Below, piece by piece: positions 10,515 through 20,084 of a stretch of DNA of 64,000 nt (its first letter is position 1; the number at the start of each line of letters is the position of its first letter). Position numbers and translations under genes: made by a program. Below the pieces are notes generated by a model. That model made no database searches, was not told the DNA's origin, and saw only the letters and a list, made by a program, of their open reading frames with translations. Source of the DNA: Bog-375 sp049698695 (GTDB lineage: Bacteria; Acidobacteriota; Terriglobia; Bryobacterales; Bryobacteraceae); contig JBAVYH010000062.1 in NCBI GenBank assembly GCA_049698695.1, positions 1 to 64,000 on the forward strand, in the 5' to 3' direction.

Positions 10515-10835
10515 ATGAAAACGAAACTGCTTGCTGTGCTGCTCTTGGCCGGCGCCAGCGCGTTTGCCGCGCCGCGAGTGTTCATCGGCGTTGGGTTCGG
10601 CGGCCTCCGCCCCGTGTACCCCTACCGCGCCTACGTGCCGGCGCCGGTGGTGTATGCTCCAGCGCCGGTGGCGCCGGCGTATTATGCGCCGCCCGCGCCG
10701 GGGCCCGGTTATGTGTGGATCGCCGCGTGGGGAGAGCATCCCGGTTACTGGGCGCGCCGGCCCTTTGTGGGCGCGGTGTGGGTAGGCCCGCGCTATTTCG
10801 GCGGCCGGTATTACGCCGGTCACTGGCGCCGGTAA
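10515..10835 (+). CDS. Small secreted Tyr/Trp/Pro-rich protein (YxWxxG-like)
   Basis: 106 aa with a strong AAGGAGG ribosome site and a signal peptide (cleavage near AFA). The mature part is low complexity, rich in Ala, Pro, Tyr and Gly, with YVWIAAWGEHPGYWARRP and a final GRYYAGHWRR. This fits the small envelope-stress proteins with YVWIxGxW repeats. A sigma54 promoter upstream and a hairpin terminator downstream make it a single-gene transcript. Exact function unknown. Confidence 0.75.
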   Translation: MKTKLLAVLLLAGASAFAAPRVFIGVGFGGLRPVYPYRAYVPAPVVYAPAPVAPAYYAPPAPGPGYVWIAAWGEHPGYWARRPFVGAVWVGPRYFGGRYYAGHWRR

Positions 10836-10864
10836 CGGCATAGCAATTTCGGTGTCCGGAGGGG

Positions 10865-10895
10865 GCCGGTGGCGAAGCGTGCCGCCGGCTTTTTT
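10865..10895 (+). terminator. Rho-independent terminator
   Basis: Stem GCCGGTGGC / GCCGCCGGC (9 pairs with one G-U), loop of 7 bases, then six T. It lies 30 bp after the stop of the small secreted protein gene. Confidence 0.8.
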
Positions 10896-11880
10896 AGGAG
10901 CACGTGGGAACAGCGGCGCGCTGCGCGCGTTCCCACTCAATAGTGCGGCGCAGGCCTTCTTCGCGCGGGACCATTTCCCGGTAGCCGAGTTCGGCGCGAA
11001 TGCGGCTGGTATCGATCGCCAGGTGGTGCGAGAAATCGTGCGGATGCAGCGAGAGCTGGTCTGCGGCGATTTCCGATGGCGGCACCGCGACCACGCGGCC
11101 CTTCCAGCCCGCCGCTCGTCCCAGTTCCTCGATGGCTTCAGCCGTGGAAGTCGAGTCCGGTGCGCCTACGTTATAGATGCGGCCGGCGGCGCGCTCGTGC
11201 GTAGCCGCCAATACCGCGGCGGTGGCCACATCTTCAACGCAGCCGTGCGTCCAGCGCCACGACGCATAATCCGCCGCGAGGCGGATTTCGTCGCCGGCGG
11301 CCATTTGGTTGAGCCAGCCCTGAAAACGGCGATACGGATCGCGAGGGCCATACACCGCCGAATATCGGAGAATCGTCACCGGCAATTCGCACTGCGCCAT
11401 CAGCGCCTGCTCCACCAGAATCTTCTCGTAGAAAGTGGTGTCGACGGGAAGGTCCTTCCTGTCGCGATACGGATAACGAGATTCACGCAGCGGTGCGTCC
11501 TCATTCAGTGGAATCGGATCCGGTGGCCCGGCTTCGGCAAGGTGCAATTTCCCGTAGGCACGGTAGACGTCGCAACTGGAGATCGCCACCGCGCGGCCGG
11601 TGTGGCCGCGAAATATTTCCAGGAACCGGGTTGCATCGGCCTCGGTAAGCGCCCACATATGGATCACCACATCGGGCCGCAGGCGGAGCAACTCCTCAGG
11701 CGGATCGGCCAGGTCGCCGCACATCTCGCGCACGCCGGATGGCGGATCAGCCTGAGTGTGGCCACGGTGAAATATGGTGACCTGGTGCCCCAGTTCGGTG
11801 AGCCCGCGCACGATGTGCGGGCCGGTCAAGCCGGTGCCGCCGAGAATCAGAATCCGCAAACAGGTGCTCCTTTTGCCCAT
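10894..11880 (-). CDS. NAD-dependent epimerase/dehydratase (extended SDR)
   Basis: 328 aa from the ATG at 11880, which places the Rossmann motif ILGGTGLTGPH near the N-terminus; the longer frame adds non-homologous residues. Typical extended SDR order with a nucleotide-binding half and a C-terminal substrate half. The usual YxxxK pair is not clear: the expected region reads FYEKILVEQ. It could act on a nucleotide sugar; the substrate cannot be told. It is divergent from the Gfo/Idh gene, with 37 bp between starts. Confidence 0.75.
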   Translation of the reverse strand: MGKRSTCLRILILGGTGLTGPHIVRGLTELGHQVTIFHRGHTQADPPSGVREMCGDLADPPEELLRLRPDVVIHMWALTEADATRFLEIFRGHTGRAVAISSCDVYRAYGKLHLAEAGPPDPIPLNEDAPLRESRYPYRDRKDLPVDTTFYEKILVEQALMAQCELPVTILRYSAVYGPRDPYRRFQGWLNQMAAGDEIRLAADYASWRWTHGCVEDVATAAVLAATHERAAGRIYNVGAPDSTSTAEAIEELGRAAGWKGRVVAVPPSEIAADQLSLHPHDFSHHLAIDTSRIRAELGYREMVPREEGLRRTIEWERAQRAAVPTCS

Positions 11881-11917
11881 GTTACAATCAAACCGAAACC
11901 ACTCAAGAGGTTGCCCG

Positions 11918-13327
11918 ATGTCCCAGGAGACAGATTTTTCACGCCGCGATCTATTGAAAACTGTTGGCGCAGTCACCGCCGTGGCCGCCGCCATCGAGGG
12001 CGCTCCGGCTATCCAAAAAGTGAAAGCCGCCAACGACCAGGTGCAATACGGCATGATCGGCACGGGCAGCCGGGGCACCTACCTGCTGAAGCACCTCAAG
12101 AACATCCCGACCGGCCGCTGCATGGCTCTGTGCGACATACAGCAGGTCGCGCTCGATCGCGGCGTGCAGACCATCGGCAACAATCCGGCAACCTACAAGG
12201 ACTACCACGATCTGCTGGACCGCAAGGATCTCGACGCCGTCTTCGTCATCACCCCACTCTACGTGCACTATCCGCTGACCCGGGATGCGCTGTTGAGCGG
12301 CCGGCACGTGTTCTGCGAAAAGTGCCTGGTGTTCAAGCTGGATGAGGTGCACGAACTGCGGGCTCTTTCGGAGTCGCGACCGAAGCAGGTTATGCAGACC
12401 GGTCTGCAGCGGCGCTACAGCCAGTTCTACCAGATGGTGAAGGGGATGGTGGACAAGGGTGTGCTGGGCAACGTACACCACATACATGCGCAGTGGCACC
12501 GCAACATGATCAACAAGCCGAGCAGGCTGTGGACGATGAAGCCGGGCGGGCCTTCCAACCCGGACAACTGGCGCTTGTACCGGCAGTTCTCCGGCGGGCT
12601 GACGGCCGAGCTGACTTCGCACCAGGTGGATATCGCCGATTGGATGTTCGGCTCGGAGCCCGAATTCGTGATGGGCCTGGGCAGCCTGGACATGCTGAAG
12701 GACGGCCGCGACGTATACGACAACATCCAGTTGATTTACCGCTATCCCAACGGGCAGAAGCTGACTTACTCCTCCATCAGCACCAACCAGTTTCTGCCTT
12801 ACTTCGACGGTACGCGGCCGGAGATGGGCGAGATCATCATGGGCACCGACGGCACGATTGAGATCACCGTGGGCGACGACGTGCACATGCCGGTGGCCTG
12901 GTGGTATCGCGAGCCGCCCAAGACTTCGACAGTCGAGAAGGCCAACGCCAAGCAGCAGCCCTTCGTGGCCGGCGCCACCATGGTTGCATCGGGCGGCGCC
13001 AACGGCCCGATTCCGCTGATGACCGGCGACCTGACTTTCGACGGCAAGGAGAGCTTTCTCGAACGCGAAGTCAAGTATGCCCGCCGCTGGCTGTACTCGA
13101 AAGGCGTTTTGGTTCAGGAAGAATCGCGCAACCCGGTGGACGTGGAGCTGGAGAGCTTCTTCCAGAATTGCCGCGACGGCGGCCGACCGAGGGCAAATCT
13201 GGAAGTCGGCCTGGCAGACACCGCGGCTGTGATCCTATCCAACCAGGCGATGGACGAAGGCCGCAAGGTCTACTTCAGCGAGATGGACAAAATGGGCGTC
13301 GCCCCCGACATGCACCGGACCTCGTAG
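11918..13327 (+). CDS. Gfo/Idh/MocA family oxidoreductase with Tat signal
   Basis: 469 aa from the ATG at 11918 (AAGAGG upstream). The N-terminus SRRDLLKTVGA is a twin-arginine signal, so the folded enzyme with NAD(P) is exported. Rossmann motif MIGTGSRGTYLL and the family segment VFCEKCLVFK (usually EKP). Members oxidise or epimerise sugars and inositols. Secreted Gfo/Idh proteins of this type are abundant in Acidobacteriota and Planctomycetota and are linked to glycan breakdown. Substrate unknown. Confidence 0.85.
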   Translation: MSQETDFSRRDLLKTVGAVTAVAAAIEGAPAIQKVKAANDQVQYGMIGTGSRGTYLLKHLKNIPTGRCMALCDIQQVALDRGVQTIGNNPATYKDYHDLLDRKDLDAVFVITPLYVHYPLTRDALLSGRHVFCEKCLVFKLDEVHELRALSESRPKQVMQTGLQRRYSQFYQMVKGMVDKGVLGNVHHIHAQWHRNMINKPSRLWTMKPGGPSNPDNWRLYRQFSGGLTAELTSHQVDIADWMFGSEPEFVMGLGSLDMLKDGRDVYDNIQLIYRYPNGQKLTYSSISTNQFLPYFDGTRPEMGEIIMGTDGTIEITVGDDVHMPVAWWYREPPKTSTVEKANAKQQPFVAGATMVASGGANGPIPLMTGDLTFDGKESFLEREVKYARRWLYSKGVLVQEESRNPVDVELESFFQNCRDGGRPRANLEVGLADTAAVILSNQAMDEGRKVYFSEMDKMGVAPDMHRTS

Positions 13328-13456
13328 GCCGTCGCACAGGAAAACTGGCTTCGCCCGATCTTGAGTTCCAGCGCCACGAGAGTTTCGAGCGGCGGGGAAG
13401 CACCGGGTAAATCCACGCCGACGAACAAAAAAATGTGCCGCGTATTTGCGCGCAAG

Positions 13457-14971
13457 TCAGAGCGAGTTCACCGGTATGAGCACAAAGCGCTCAATCTCGA
13501 TGTGAGCGCTCTTGTCGATTCTGTTGCGGTCGCGGTGGAATAGGATCTCGAATTCATCGAACCGCCGCAACTCGGGCGCCGCGGGAATGGAGAACTCAAG
13601 GGTTTCCCGAACGGGCAGGCTGCCTGGAGACGATCTTACCGGACTGGTGCCGAGGCTTTGCGAAGGCCGTCCCCGCCGACCGGTGTCGATGAGGATCAGC
13701 TCCAGGGCAACGGTTCCCGGATAGTGGTCCGCATTCCAGATAGCGACCTGGATCGTGCGGCAGCACCGCAGGTCGATGGGTTGGTCCAGCCTGTGGTGCG
13801 CCTCCATCTCCAGTGGAGCGTGGTCCGTAGTGCTGAACGCAAGCCACGCTGGGCTTCCTCGTCGAAAGAGCGAGCCGTATGGAGGCCGTGTGTTCGGCGC
13901 CCGGAACATCCAGTACTCGCCCGAAAACGGAATACCCAGCGGGCGCGTGGCGTGGACAGAGAAGCTGGTTCCGGAAAGAATGGGAGCGACCAGCGTGGTC
14001 TCGGGCATCACCTCCGGCCACAGGATCACGCCGGGAAATTCGTTGTCGCCGACTCTTCCAATATCGCCGGCCGGTTCATAGCGCGGCGCACCCACCGCCG
14101 CCGGCCCGCGCGTACCAGATGCCTTCCGCAGCGTGCGTGGACCGCGGTCGTAGAGCGACTGCGAGAGCAGGGCGCGCACCGTTACCAGCAACCCGGGGTT
14201 CGGCCGGAAACTCAGATCTTCCGGCCAGTGGTAACTGCGCATGGACCCGCGTGTCAAAGTACCTACGGTCAAGCCGGCAGCCAACAATACCGTGAGGAGG
14301 GAGGCGATGGCGGAAACCGGCAATCCGCGCTGCTTTGGCTGAGGGACCGCTCCGGCAGCCATGCCGAGCGCCGTCAGTAACGCCGCGCTCAAGGCGAAAC
14401 AGGCGGCGGCCAGCAGAGGATAGCGCATCATGCCCGCAACCGTGCCAGCCTCGATAAACAAGGCCAGTGTCAATGCGGGAGCTAGTTGTCTGAAGAGAGC
14501 AGGTGCAGGGCCCGCATAATCCTGGAACAGGTCATCTACGTTGGGCGCTGGCGGCGGCCGCACCGGTTCGCCTTGTGCGAGCGTCCATTCCGAATAAAGA
14601 GCTCGGGTGATGCCGGCTACCAAGACGAGCCCGCCAACCATGGCTGCCGGGGAGTACTCGGCCAGCAGGACTGCGGTTGGAGTAAACCATACACCTGCCG
14701 CAGCGGTCCGCAGGAGAGTGCGCACGGTCCGGGCCGTGATCGGCTCGGCAAACAGGAAGTGCACGCCGGCGAACATGCCGGAGCAACAGAACCAAGCCAG
14801 CAACGAGAGCCCCGACACCCATCCAATCGTGATCGGCAGAGGCTCCAGAGACAGTAGCACAGTCCAGACAACGCAGCCGGTGACGTACAGACTTACGATC
14901 TGCGCACCCAGCGCAAAGTAGCTGCGAGAATGGGACGGCCCGGGCTCCGTGCCGAACACAGTCCCAATCAT
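13457..14971 (-). CDS. Membrane protein of unknown function
   Basis: About 504 aa if the ATG at 14971 (MIGTVFGTEPGPSHS) is used; an ATG 105 bp further upstream is also open. The first half has several transmembrane helices (about seven hydrophobic runs), the second half is a soluble domain of about 230 residues with no motif I recognise. Hypothetical; no clue from neighbours. Confidence 0.55.
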   Translation of the reverse strand: MIGTVFGTEPGPSHSRSYFALGAQIVSLYVTGCVVWTVLLSLEPLPITIGWVSGLSLLAWFCCSGMFAGVHFLFAEPITARTVRTLLRTAAAGVWFTPTAVLLAEYSPAAMVGGLVLVAGITRALYSEWTLAQGEPVRPPPAPNVDDLFQDYAGPAPALFRQLAPALTLALFIEAGTVAGMMRYPLLAAACFALSAALLTALGMAAGAVPQPKQRGLPVSAIASLLTVLLAAGLTVGTLTRGSMRSYHWPEDLSFRPNPGLLVTVRALLSQSLYDRGPRTLRKASGTRGPAAVGAPRYEPAGDIGRVGDNEFPGVILWPEVMPETTLVAPILSGTSFSVHATRPLGIPFSGEYWMFRAPNTRPPYGSLFRRGSPAWLAFSTTDHAPLEMEAHHRLDQPIDLRCCRTIQVAIWNADHYPGTVALELILIDTGRRGRPSQSLGTSPVRSSPGSLPVRETLEFSIPAAPELRRFDEFEILFHRDRNRIDKSAHIEIERFVLIPVNSL

Positions 14972-15199
14972 CCCACGTTGGACACCGAGATACTGACTGC
15001 ACGGAAGCTTGAGAATACCGTGGTTCAATTGAACGGGAGCGAACTGAGGCCAGGCGCAGACGATGCCCTTCCGCAATTGACCGGCGCTTCGGCATCTTCC
15101 GGACAGATCGCGTTTGCGCCAGCCAGTATTACATTCCTGGCTCTGCCGAACGCGAATAATGACAGTTGCCGCTAGTCCGTGTAGCTGGTGATTCTAAAC

Positions 15200-15289
15200 T
15201 GGCGGTGAGGGTGGGATTCGAACCCACGGAACCCGTAAAGGTTCAACGGTTTTCGAGACCGCCCGATTCAACCGCTCTCGCACCTCACC
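15200..15289 (-). tRNA. tRNA-Ser(CGA)
   Basis: On the minus strand the acceptor stem GGTGAGG pairs with CCTCACC, followed by discriminator G and encoded CCA. The anticodon loop CTCGAAA gives anticodon CGA. A long variable arm (GAACC/GGTTC stem) marks a class II serine tRNA. The T arm GGTTCGAATCC is standard. Confidence 0.95.
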
Positions 15290-15332
15290 GAACCTTCATT
15301 CTACTTGATTTCCCAATCGCTTGCGGGAAGTG

Positions 15333-15560
15333 TCACCAACCGGCTTTCTGCTTCAAAACCGGCACTGTCACCATTTTGGCACCACACCCAGCAATCAACC
15401 CAACCGCCCACCTTTTTGCATCGCGGTTCGTGTGTGCATAGCGCATCGTCACAGACACCGACGAATGGCCAAGCAGTTCCTTCACCGTCACCAGGTCAGC
15501 ACCATTTCTGGTTAGCCGCGAGGCGAAGGTGTGCCGGAAAGTGTGCCATCTGACGTGCCC
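15333..15560 (-). pseudogene. Tyrosine recombinase, C-terminal remnant
   Basis: Only the last third of an integrase is present. The catalytic box HTFRHTFASRLTRNG, the LLGHSSVSVTMRYAHTN segment (His and nucleophilic Tyr) are seen. The core-binding domain and first catalytic Arg are gone; the reading frame upstream of 15560 belongs to unrelated sequence. It lies 43 bp from the 5' end of tRNA-Ser. Such genes integrate islands at tRNAs, so this is a likely scar of past integration. Confidence 0.75.
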
Positions 15561-15565
15561 GCTGG

Positions 15566-16261
15566 CTATGGTCGAAATTTCGGTTTGTTCACGAGCCTCG
15601 CTTTTTCGAGCTTGGCTTTCGCTGCCTCTTCTTCGCTCGCTATCCGGGCAGCATCCCTTTGCGGCGCCTCTTGGTCGTCGAGTCGCTGCGCTTCGAGAAT
15701 GACGGCTTGGGCCGGCGCCTCCAGCCTCTTCATGACACCGATCAAGCTGAAACTGGGCCCATACGAGGACCGGACCAGATCGAAACGGTACTGCGCATCT
15801 TGCCATCGTGCGAGGACCTCTTCCTGATTACTGTAGGGGCCCAACGCGGGGTTGGCCAGGGCGGGCAGCTTCGCGGCCATTCCGTAAGTCGCTGAGATTG
15901 CTCCGACGATGTCGTCACCCGTTAAGCCCTCAGTCTCGTACCGGTCGTAGTTGACGGCGATCCGAAACAATTCGCCGTCATAGAAAGTGAAGACCACCTC
16001 TTGTACCGATTCCGTTCTGGGCGATGAGCCGAGCGATTGGGGACGCCACGCAAGTTCCTGGATGAGGGCCGGGCGGCGATCGACAACCTTGATTTGAGAG
16101 GGGCTCGCGCCTGTCTGCGTCGCGACGGTGGCCAGGTCAGTTCCGAGTTGGAAGTCTCGATACTTGGAAAGATCTCCCGCCAATACGACTCCAGACGTCA
16201 TTCCGAACAGGAGAAGCGAAGTGAGAACCGATCGCGATGCGGTCCTTACAAACCTAGTCAT
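15566..16261 (-). CDS. Secreted protein of unknown function
   Basis: 231 aa with a signal peptide (about residues 1-28, ending in VLAG) and a GGAGG ribosome site. The body has no family I can name. The last 50 residues are an Ala/Glu/Arg-rich helix (EEEAAKAKLEKARL), possibly a coiled coil. Its 3' end abuts the integrase remnant, so the C-terminus could have been altered by that junction. Confidence 0.6.
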   Translation of the reverse strand: MTRFVRTASRSVLTSLLLFGMTSGVVLAGDLSKYRDFQLGTDLATVATQTGASPSQIKVVDRRPALIQELAWRPQSLGSSPRTESVQEVVFTFYDGELFRIAVNYDRYETEGLTGDDIVGAISATYGMAAKLPALANPALGPYSNQEEVLARWQDAQYRFDLVRSSYGPSFSLIGVMKRLEAPAQAVILEAQRLDDQEAPQRDAARIASEEEAAKAKLEKARLVNKPKFRP

Positions 16262-16517
16262 CGGATTTCCTCCTCACATTGCGCCACGCGAGTGACGTGA
16301 CGAATGGAACGGCGCTCGCCACTACGACAGCGCGCTGCCGTCGCCTGAAAAGCTGAACTTCTCGTAATTCCTGCAATCCAACTGAAGCAGACATGTCTTA
16401 GCTCTCGTTCATCACCCCACAAACGTTGATCATGTGATTCCTGCACACAGCCGCTGAATACCCTGCTACGGGGGCCTAACAGCAGCCAACAGGCCCCCGT
16501 AACGTGTTCTATTCGAT

Positions 16518-18281
16518 TTACCGGGCTGCTGCGATCGGCGTGCCGATCTCCGTGCCAATCACGTCGCCGGAGATCACTATCTCCACCCGGCGATTCAACT
16601 GCCGGCCTGCCGCGGTGTCATTGGAAGCAACCGGCTGAGTCTTGCCGAAGCCCTTTGAGGTTACCGAACTTGCCAGCATTCCTTGCCGGGTCAGGTAATC
16701 CCGCACTGCCCCGCCGCGATCTTCGGAAAGCTGCTGATTGTACTCATCGCCGCCGACGCTATCCGTGTAGCCTTCCACAGCCAGTCTTAGACCAGGATGC
16801 CCGGAGACGATGCCGGCGAGCTTGGCCAGTTTCTCGCGCGCCAGAGGCCGCAACGAGTACTTGCCGGTGTCGAAGAGGACATCCGACATGTTCACAATCA
16901 AGCCACGCGCCGTATCCCGGGTCTGAAGAATGGCGTTGAACTGCGCCAGTAGCTGGGCTCGCAGTTCCGCCTTCTCGGCTTCTGCCTGCGTCTTCTCGTT
17001 GGCTGCGCGATCCAGTTCCGCCTGGGTACTCGACCGCTGTGCGTCGTTCTCGCGTTTTAGACGATCGGCTTCGGTCTGCGCCGCAGCCATCTGCGCATCA
17101 CTTTCCTTCTTCAGCCGGTCCGCTTCGGTCTGGGCGGCGGCCGTCTTAGCGTCGTTCTCACGTTTCAGGCGATCCGCTTCGGTCTGTGAGGCAGCCAGTT
17201 GCGCATCACTATCCGCCTTCAGCCTGTCGGCTTCATTCTGGGCAGCCATCAGTTTCGCTGTGTTCTCCGCCTTCACGCGGTCCGCTTCGGCCAGTGCGGC
17301 AACCTGCGCTGTCTCAGCGTTCCGTGTTACACGCGCGGCTTCGGCTTGTTCCTCTACGAGTCCGTTTTCGGCGCGAGCTTGGCGGTCTGCCGCAGCCTGG
17401 CGTTCATTGGTCAGCCGCTCTTCATCGATTTTCTTGACCGTGATGATGCGGGCGTCTTCGGCCATTTGAACGGCCTCACGCGCCACCGTGCCAATGGGCT
17501 TCCTGCCCGCCTTACCCGTCAGATAGCCTTCGGCATTCTCCAGGCCCTGGACGGCCTTTTGGAAGGTCTCGGGGGCGTACCTCTCAGCGCCGGTCCAACG
17601 TGCGATCTGGACGGCATTGCGTGCCTCGTAGAGGTCCAACGGCACCTTTGAGTCCAGGCGCATGGGCTTGATCTCGGCTGGGTTGACGTTCAAGGTGTAT
17701 TGGCCCTTCTGTAAGAGCTCGTACTTCGCGTCGACCTGTTCGATCGTGCCGGTTGTATCCGGCCTGACGAAATTCTCCATAACCACGACGTCGCTGGGTT
17801 GAGTCACCGCGAAATAGGGCTCCGCAGTTACAATTAAGCCGAACGACTGCAACTCCGTGGTGGCGTCCAACTTGGCCTTATCTCCATCCAAGAGCACCTC
17901 GCCAACGTTGGTTGCGCGGCCTTCGGGGGTGATGGCCCACATCACGTAGGTCAGGTACTCGGGACCGAACCTGGTGGCGGGCTCCAAATTCTCCATGCGC
18001 GCGTCGATCCTGATCACGCCTTGTTTACTCTCCACCTTGGCCGCGCCGCGGGCCTCAGGTAAGAGTGTCGTTCCACGAAAACCGATTTCTGTGGATCCGC
18101 TACGGTGGTTGTAGCTAATGGCCTTCGTGGTTCGGGCTACCACTGTAACACGATAGATCGGTGTCGAGCCAGCGGCCATCCCGGCCTCGATTTGAGTTGA
18201 GTTCTGAACTGGGCTTGGAGCCTGCGGCACCTGGGCCGCTACGAGTCCGCATACCGTCAGAAACGTACTAATGAGTTTCAT
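16518..18281 (-). CDS. OmpA-family protein with long coiled coil
   Basis: 587 aa. Signal peptide residues 1-16; an N-terminal domain of about 200 residues of unknown fold; a long Ala/Glu/Gln-rich coiled coil (about 280-440) made of a repeated EADRLKxENDA unit; C-terminal OmpA domain with VLFDTGKYSL, EGYTDSVGGDEYNQQLS and GFGKTQPVASN, the peptidoglycan-binding pattern. It probably links the outer membrane or periplasm to the cell wall. A sigma54-type promoter lies upstream. Confidence 0.85.
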   Translation of the reverse strand: MKLISTFLTVCGLVAAQVPQAPSPVQNSTQIEAGMAAGSTPIYRVTVVARTTKAISYNHRSGSTEIGFRGTTLLPEARGAAKVESKQGVIRIDARMENLEPATRFGPEYLTYVMWAITPEGRATNVGEVLLDGDKAKLDATTELQSFGLIVTAEPYFAVTQPSDVVVMENFVRPDTTGTIEQVDAKYELLQKGQYTLNVNPAEIKPMRLDSKVPLDLYEARNAVQIARWTGAERYAPETFQKAVQGLENAEGYLTGKAGRKPIGTVAREAVQMAEDARIITVKKIDEERLTNERQAAADRQARAENGLVEEQAEAARVTRNAETAQVAALAEADRVKAENTAKLMAAQNEADRLKADSDAQLAASQTEADRLKRENDAKTAAAQTEADRLKKESDAQMAAAQTEADRLKRENDAQRSSTQAELDRAANEKTQAEAEKAELRAQLLAQFNAILQTRDTARGLIVNMSDVLFDTGKYSLRPLAREKLAKLAGIVSGHPGLRLAVEGYTDSVGGDEYNQQLSEDRGGAVRDYLTRQGMLASSVTSKGFGKTQPVASNDTAAGRQLNRRVEIVISGDVIGTEIGTPIAAAR

Positions 18282-18626
18282 CTTGTTGTTATCCTTTTGT
18301 CCTTTTCCCGCTCGCCTGGCGCTCTCGCGCCGAATGCCTGTTCAGGGGAGCCATCAGGGCAGTCTCCGCGTTTGGAGCAGACCTGCCATCGGTCGCAATG
18401 TCCTGGTTCTCCGGCCTTTTGCCGTAGTGCACGGTGGGCACCATCCCTAGTTCGGCCGGCCACGGGCAGCGCAGCCGTGCAGGCTAAGGAGTTGTGAGTA
18501 GACTGTGGAAGCTATGCGAAGGCAGAGGCTCCGCAGAAGGGCGAAGGCGTCTACTGCAGGTGCAGATCCTGTTGCCAAACGTGCAGATTCTGCTTCGACA
18601 TTAGAGTTGATTGCGGTGCCGCGGCG
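18282..18626. other. Intergenic region between GH130 and OmpA-family genes
   Basis: 345 bp. It holds the sigma54-type promoter at 18428-18443 for the OmpA-family gene. The rest, including two GTGCAGAT repeats at about 18550 and 18580, is unexplained. Confidence 0.5.
18428..18443 (-). promoter_or_regulatory. Putative sigma54 promoter of the OmpA-family gene
   Basis: Minus strand TGGTGCCCACCGTGCA: GG and GC spaced by 10, with T before GC. About 145 bases upstream of the ATG. Confidence 0.6.
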
Positions 18627-20084
18627 TTATTCCATCGCGGCCAGGACCTGGTCAAGCGGCAGCGTGGCGAACGTTGTGGCGTAGTCAGATATCCCGTAGG
18701 GAATGACGAGTTGTCCGCCATGCACGAGGCTGCCGCATGAGTAAACCACATTGGGCACATAGCCGTCGCCCTCGTTGATATTCGGCTGGATCAGCGGTTC
18801 AGGCAGGCGGCCGATAACCTTGGTCGCGTCGTGACGATCAAGCAGGAAGGCACCGATGCAGTACTTTCGCATTGGCCCGACGCCATGGCTGATTACGAGC
18901 CAGCCGGCTTCGGTTTCGATCGGAGAGCCGCAGTTGCCTAACTGGACGAATTCCCACGGGAACTTGGGCTCCAGAATGAGCTGCATGGTATGCCAAAAAT
19001 GCAGATGGTCGGAGAACATCACGTAGATATTCTCCGCGTCCTGCCGGCCAAGCATCGCGTAGAGGCCGTTGACTTTTCGGGGAAAGAGCGCCATGCCTTT
19101 GTTCTCGACGGCCGGACCGTTCAGCGTGATAAATCTGAAACGAAGAAAGTCCGACGTTTCGAGGAATTGGGGCAGGATCAATTTTCCGTCGTATGCGGTA
19201 TACGTCGCATAGTAAGTTCGCGTGCCGTCGTCGTTGTGGAAGAGGACAAAGCGAGCATCCTCGATTCCGTTGCTCTGGGAAGGAGTGACTGGGAACAGGA
19301 CCCGCTCGGACAAACTCGACTCCGGTGCGAACTGTACCTCATAATTGGATCGGGCGAGCATCAGGGTTTCTCTCGCTACACCCTTACTCGTTTCCCGCTC
19401 TAGCTCCGGGAGCTGTCTTGTAGTGCGACTGATGCTGGCGCGCAGCTCTTCCAGTGTGAATGCGTCCGGTAAGCCGTTGAGAACCTCGCGGTTGAAATCG
19501 CCCATGAGACGGAGTTCCTGAAGCTTTCGTTCAAACAAGGGCTTCTCAAACGTCGAGTTGGGCACTTGCATCGGTTCGAGGCTGTAGCGGGAGGGCAAGT
19601 CCATCGTGATGTTGCTGTTGGCGTCCAATAATCCGCTGCGAAAAGCAATCGAGGAAACGTGCCCCTCGGCCGTGGCACGTAAACTCAGAATGAAACGCAA
19701 TGAGCCGGGCGGAATGTCCGACTGATCCATGTGCGGCACCATGGAGGGGTTGAACAGCGCAGCGGCTTCGAGCGAGTACTCGTGAGTAAAATATCCACCC
19801 AGCAACAATTTCCGTTCTTCGGACAGGCTTTGGCCATCGAGCAGATAGGGGCTAACCTCGTCAAACCTTCGGCGAAGGAATTCGTCGATCTTCAATTGGC
19901 GGTCACCGAATTCGGCCCGAACCTTCTCCAAGAGGGAGTGGACTGCGCTTTCGGGCAGGGCCATAACCCGGGCGGCGATCTTAACAGAGCGCTGGTCACT
20001 CATGAGACTAAAAGGACGGGCCAGCACATGAGTGCGGTCCGGGTCCAGGATGACAGTGCTGCGTTTGACGTCGATTTGCTTCAT
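18627..20084 (-). CDS. GH130 family glycoside phosphorylase-like protein (long form)
   Basis: 485 aa from the ATG at 20084, which overlaps the glycosyltransferase stop as ATGA. The five-blade propeller hallmark is seen as GIEDARFVLF (family GxEDxR with the catalytic Asp), followed by CGSPIETEAGWLVISHGVG. GH130 enzymes cleave beta-mannosides with phosphate to give mannose-1-phosphate; some act as hydrolases. About 150 N-terminal residues precede the propeller, which is longer than usual. The coupling to a GT4 enzyme suggests synthesis and recycling of one glycan. Confidence 0.8.
   Translation of the reverse strand: MKQIDVKRSTVILDPDRTHVLARPFSLMSDQRSVKIAARVMALPESAVHSLLEKVRAEFGDRQLKIDEFLRRRFDEVSPYLLDGQSLSEERKLLLGGYFTHEYSLEAAALFNPSMVPHMDQSDIPPGSLRFILSLRATAEGHVSSIAFRSGLLDANSNITMDLPSRYSLEPMQVPNSTFEKPLFERKLQELRLMGDFNREVLNGLPDAFTLEELRASISRTTRQLPELERETSKGVARETLMLARSNYEVQFAPESSLSERVLFPVTPSQSNGIEDARFVLFHNDDGTRTYYATYTAYDGKLILPQFLETSDFLRFRFITLNGPAVENKGMALFPRKVNGLYAMLGRQDAENIYVMFSDHLHFWHTMQLILEPKFPWEFVQLGNCGSPIETEAGWLVISHGVGPMRKYCIGAFLLDRHDATKVIGRLPEPLIQPNINEGDGYVPNVVYSCGSLVHGGQLVIPYGISDYATTFATLPLDQVLAAME

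Noticed and set aside
10852..12345. 497-codon plus-strand frame
   Set aside because: Runs antisense over the epimerase and then out of frame into the Gfo/Idh gene; no motifs.
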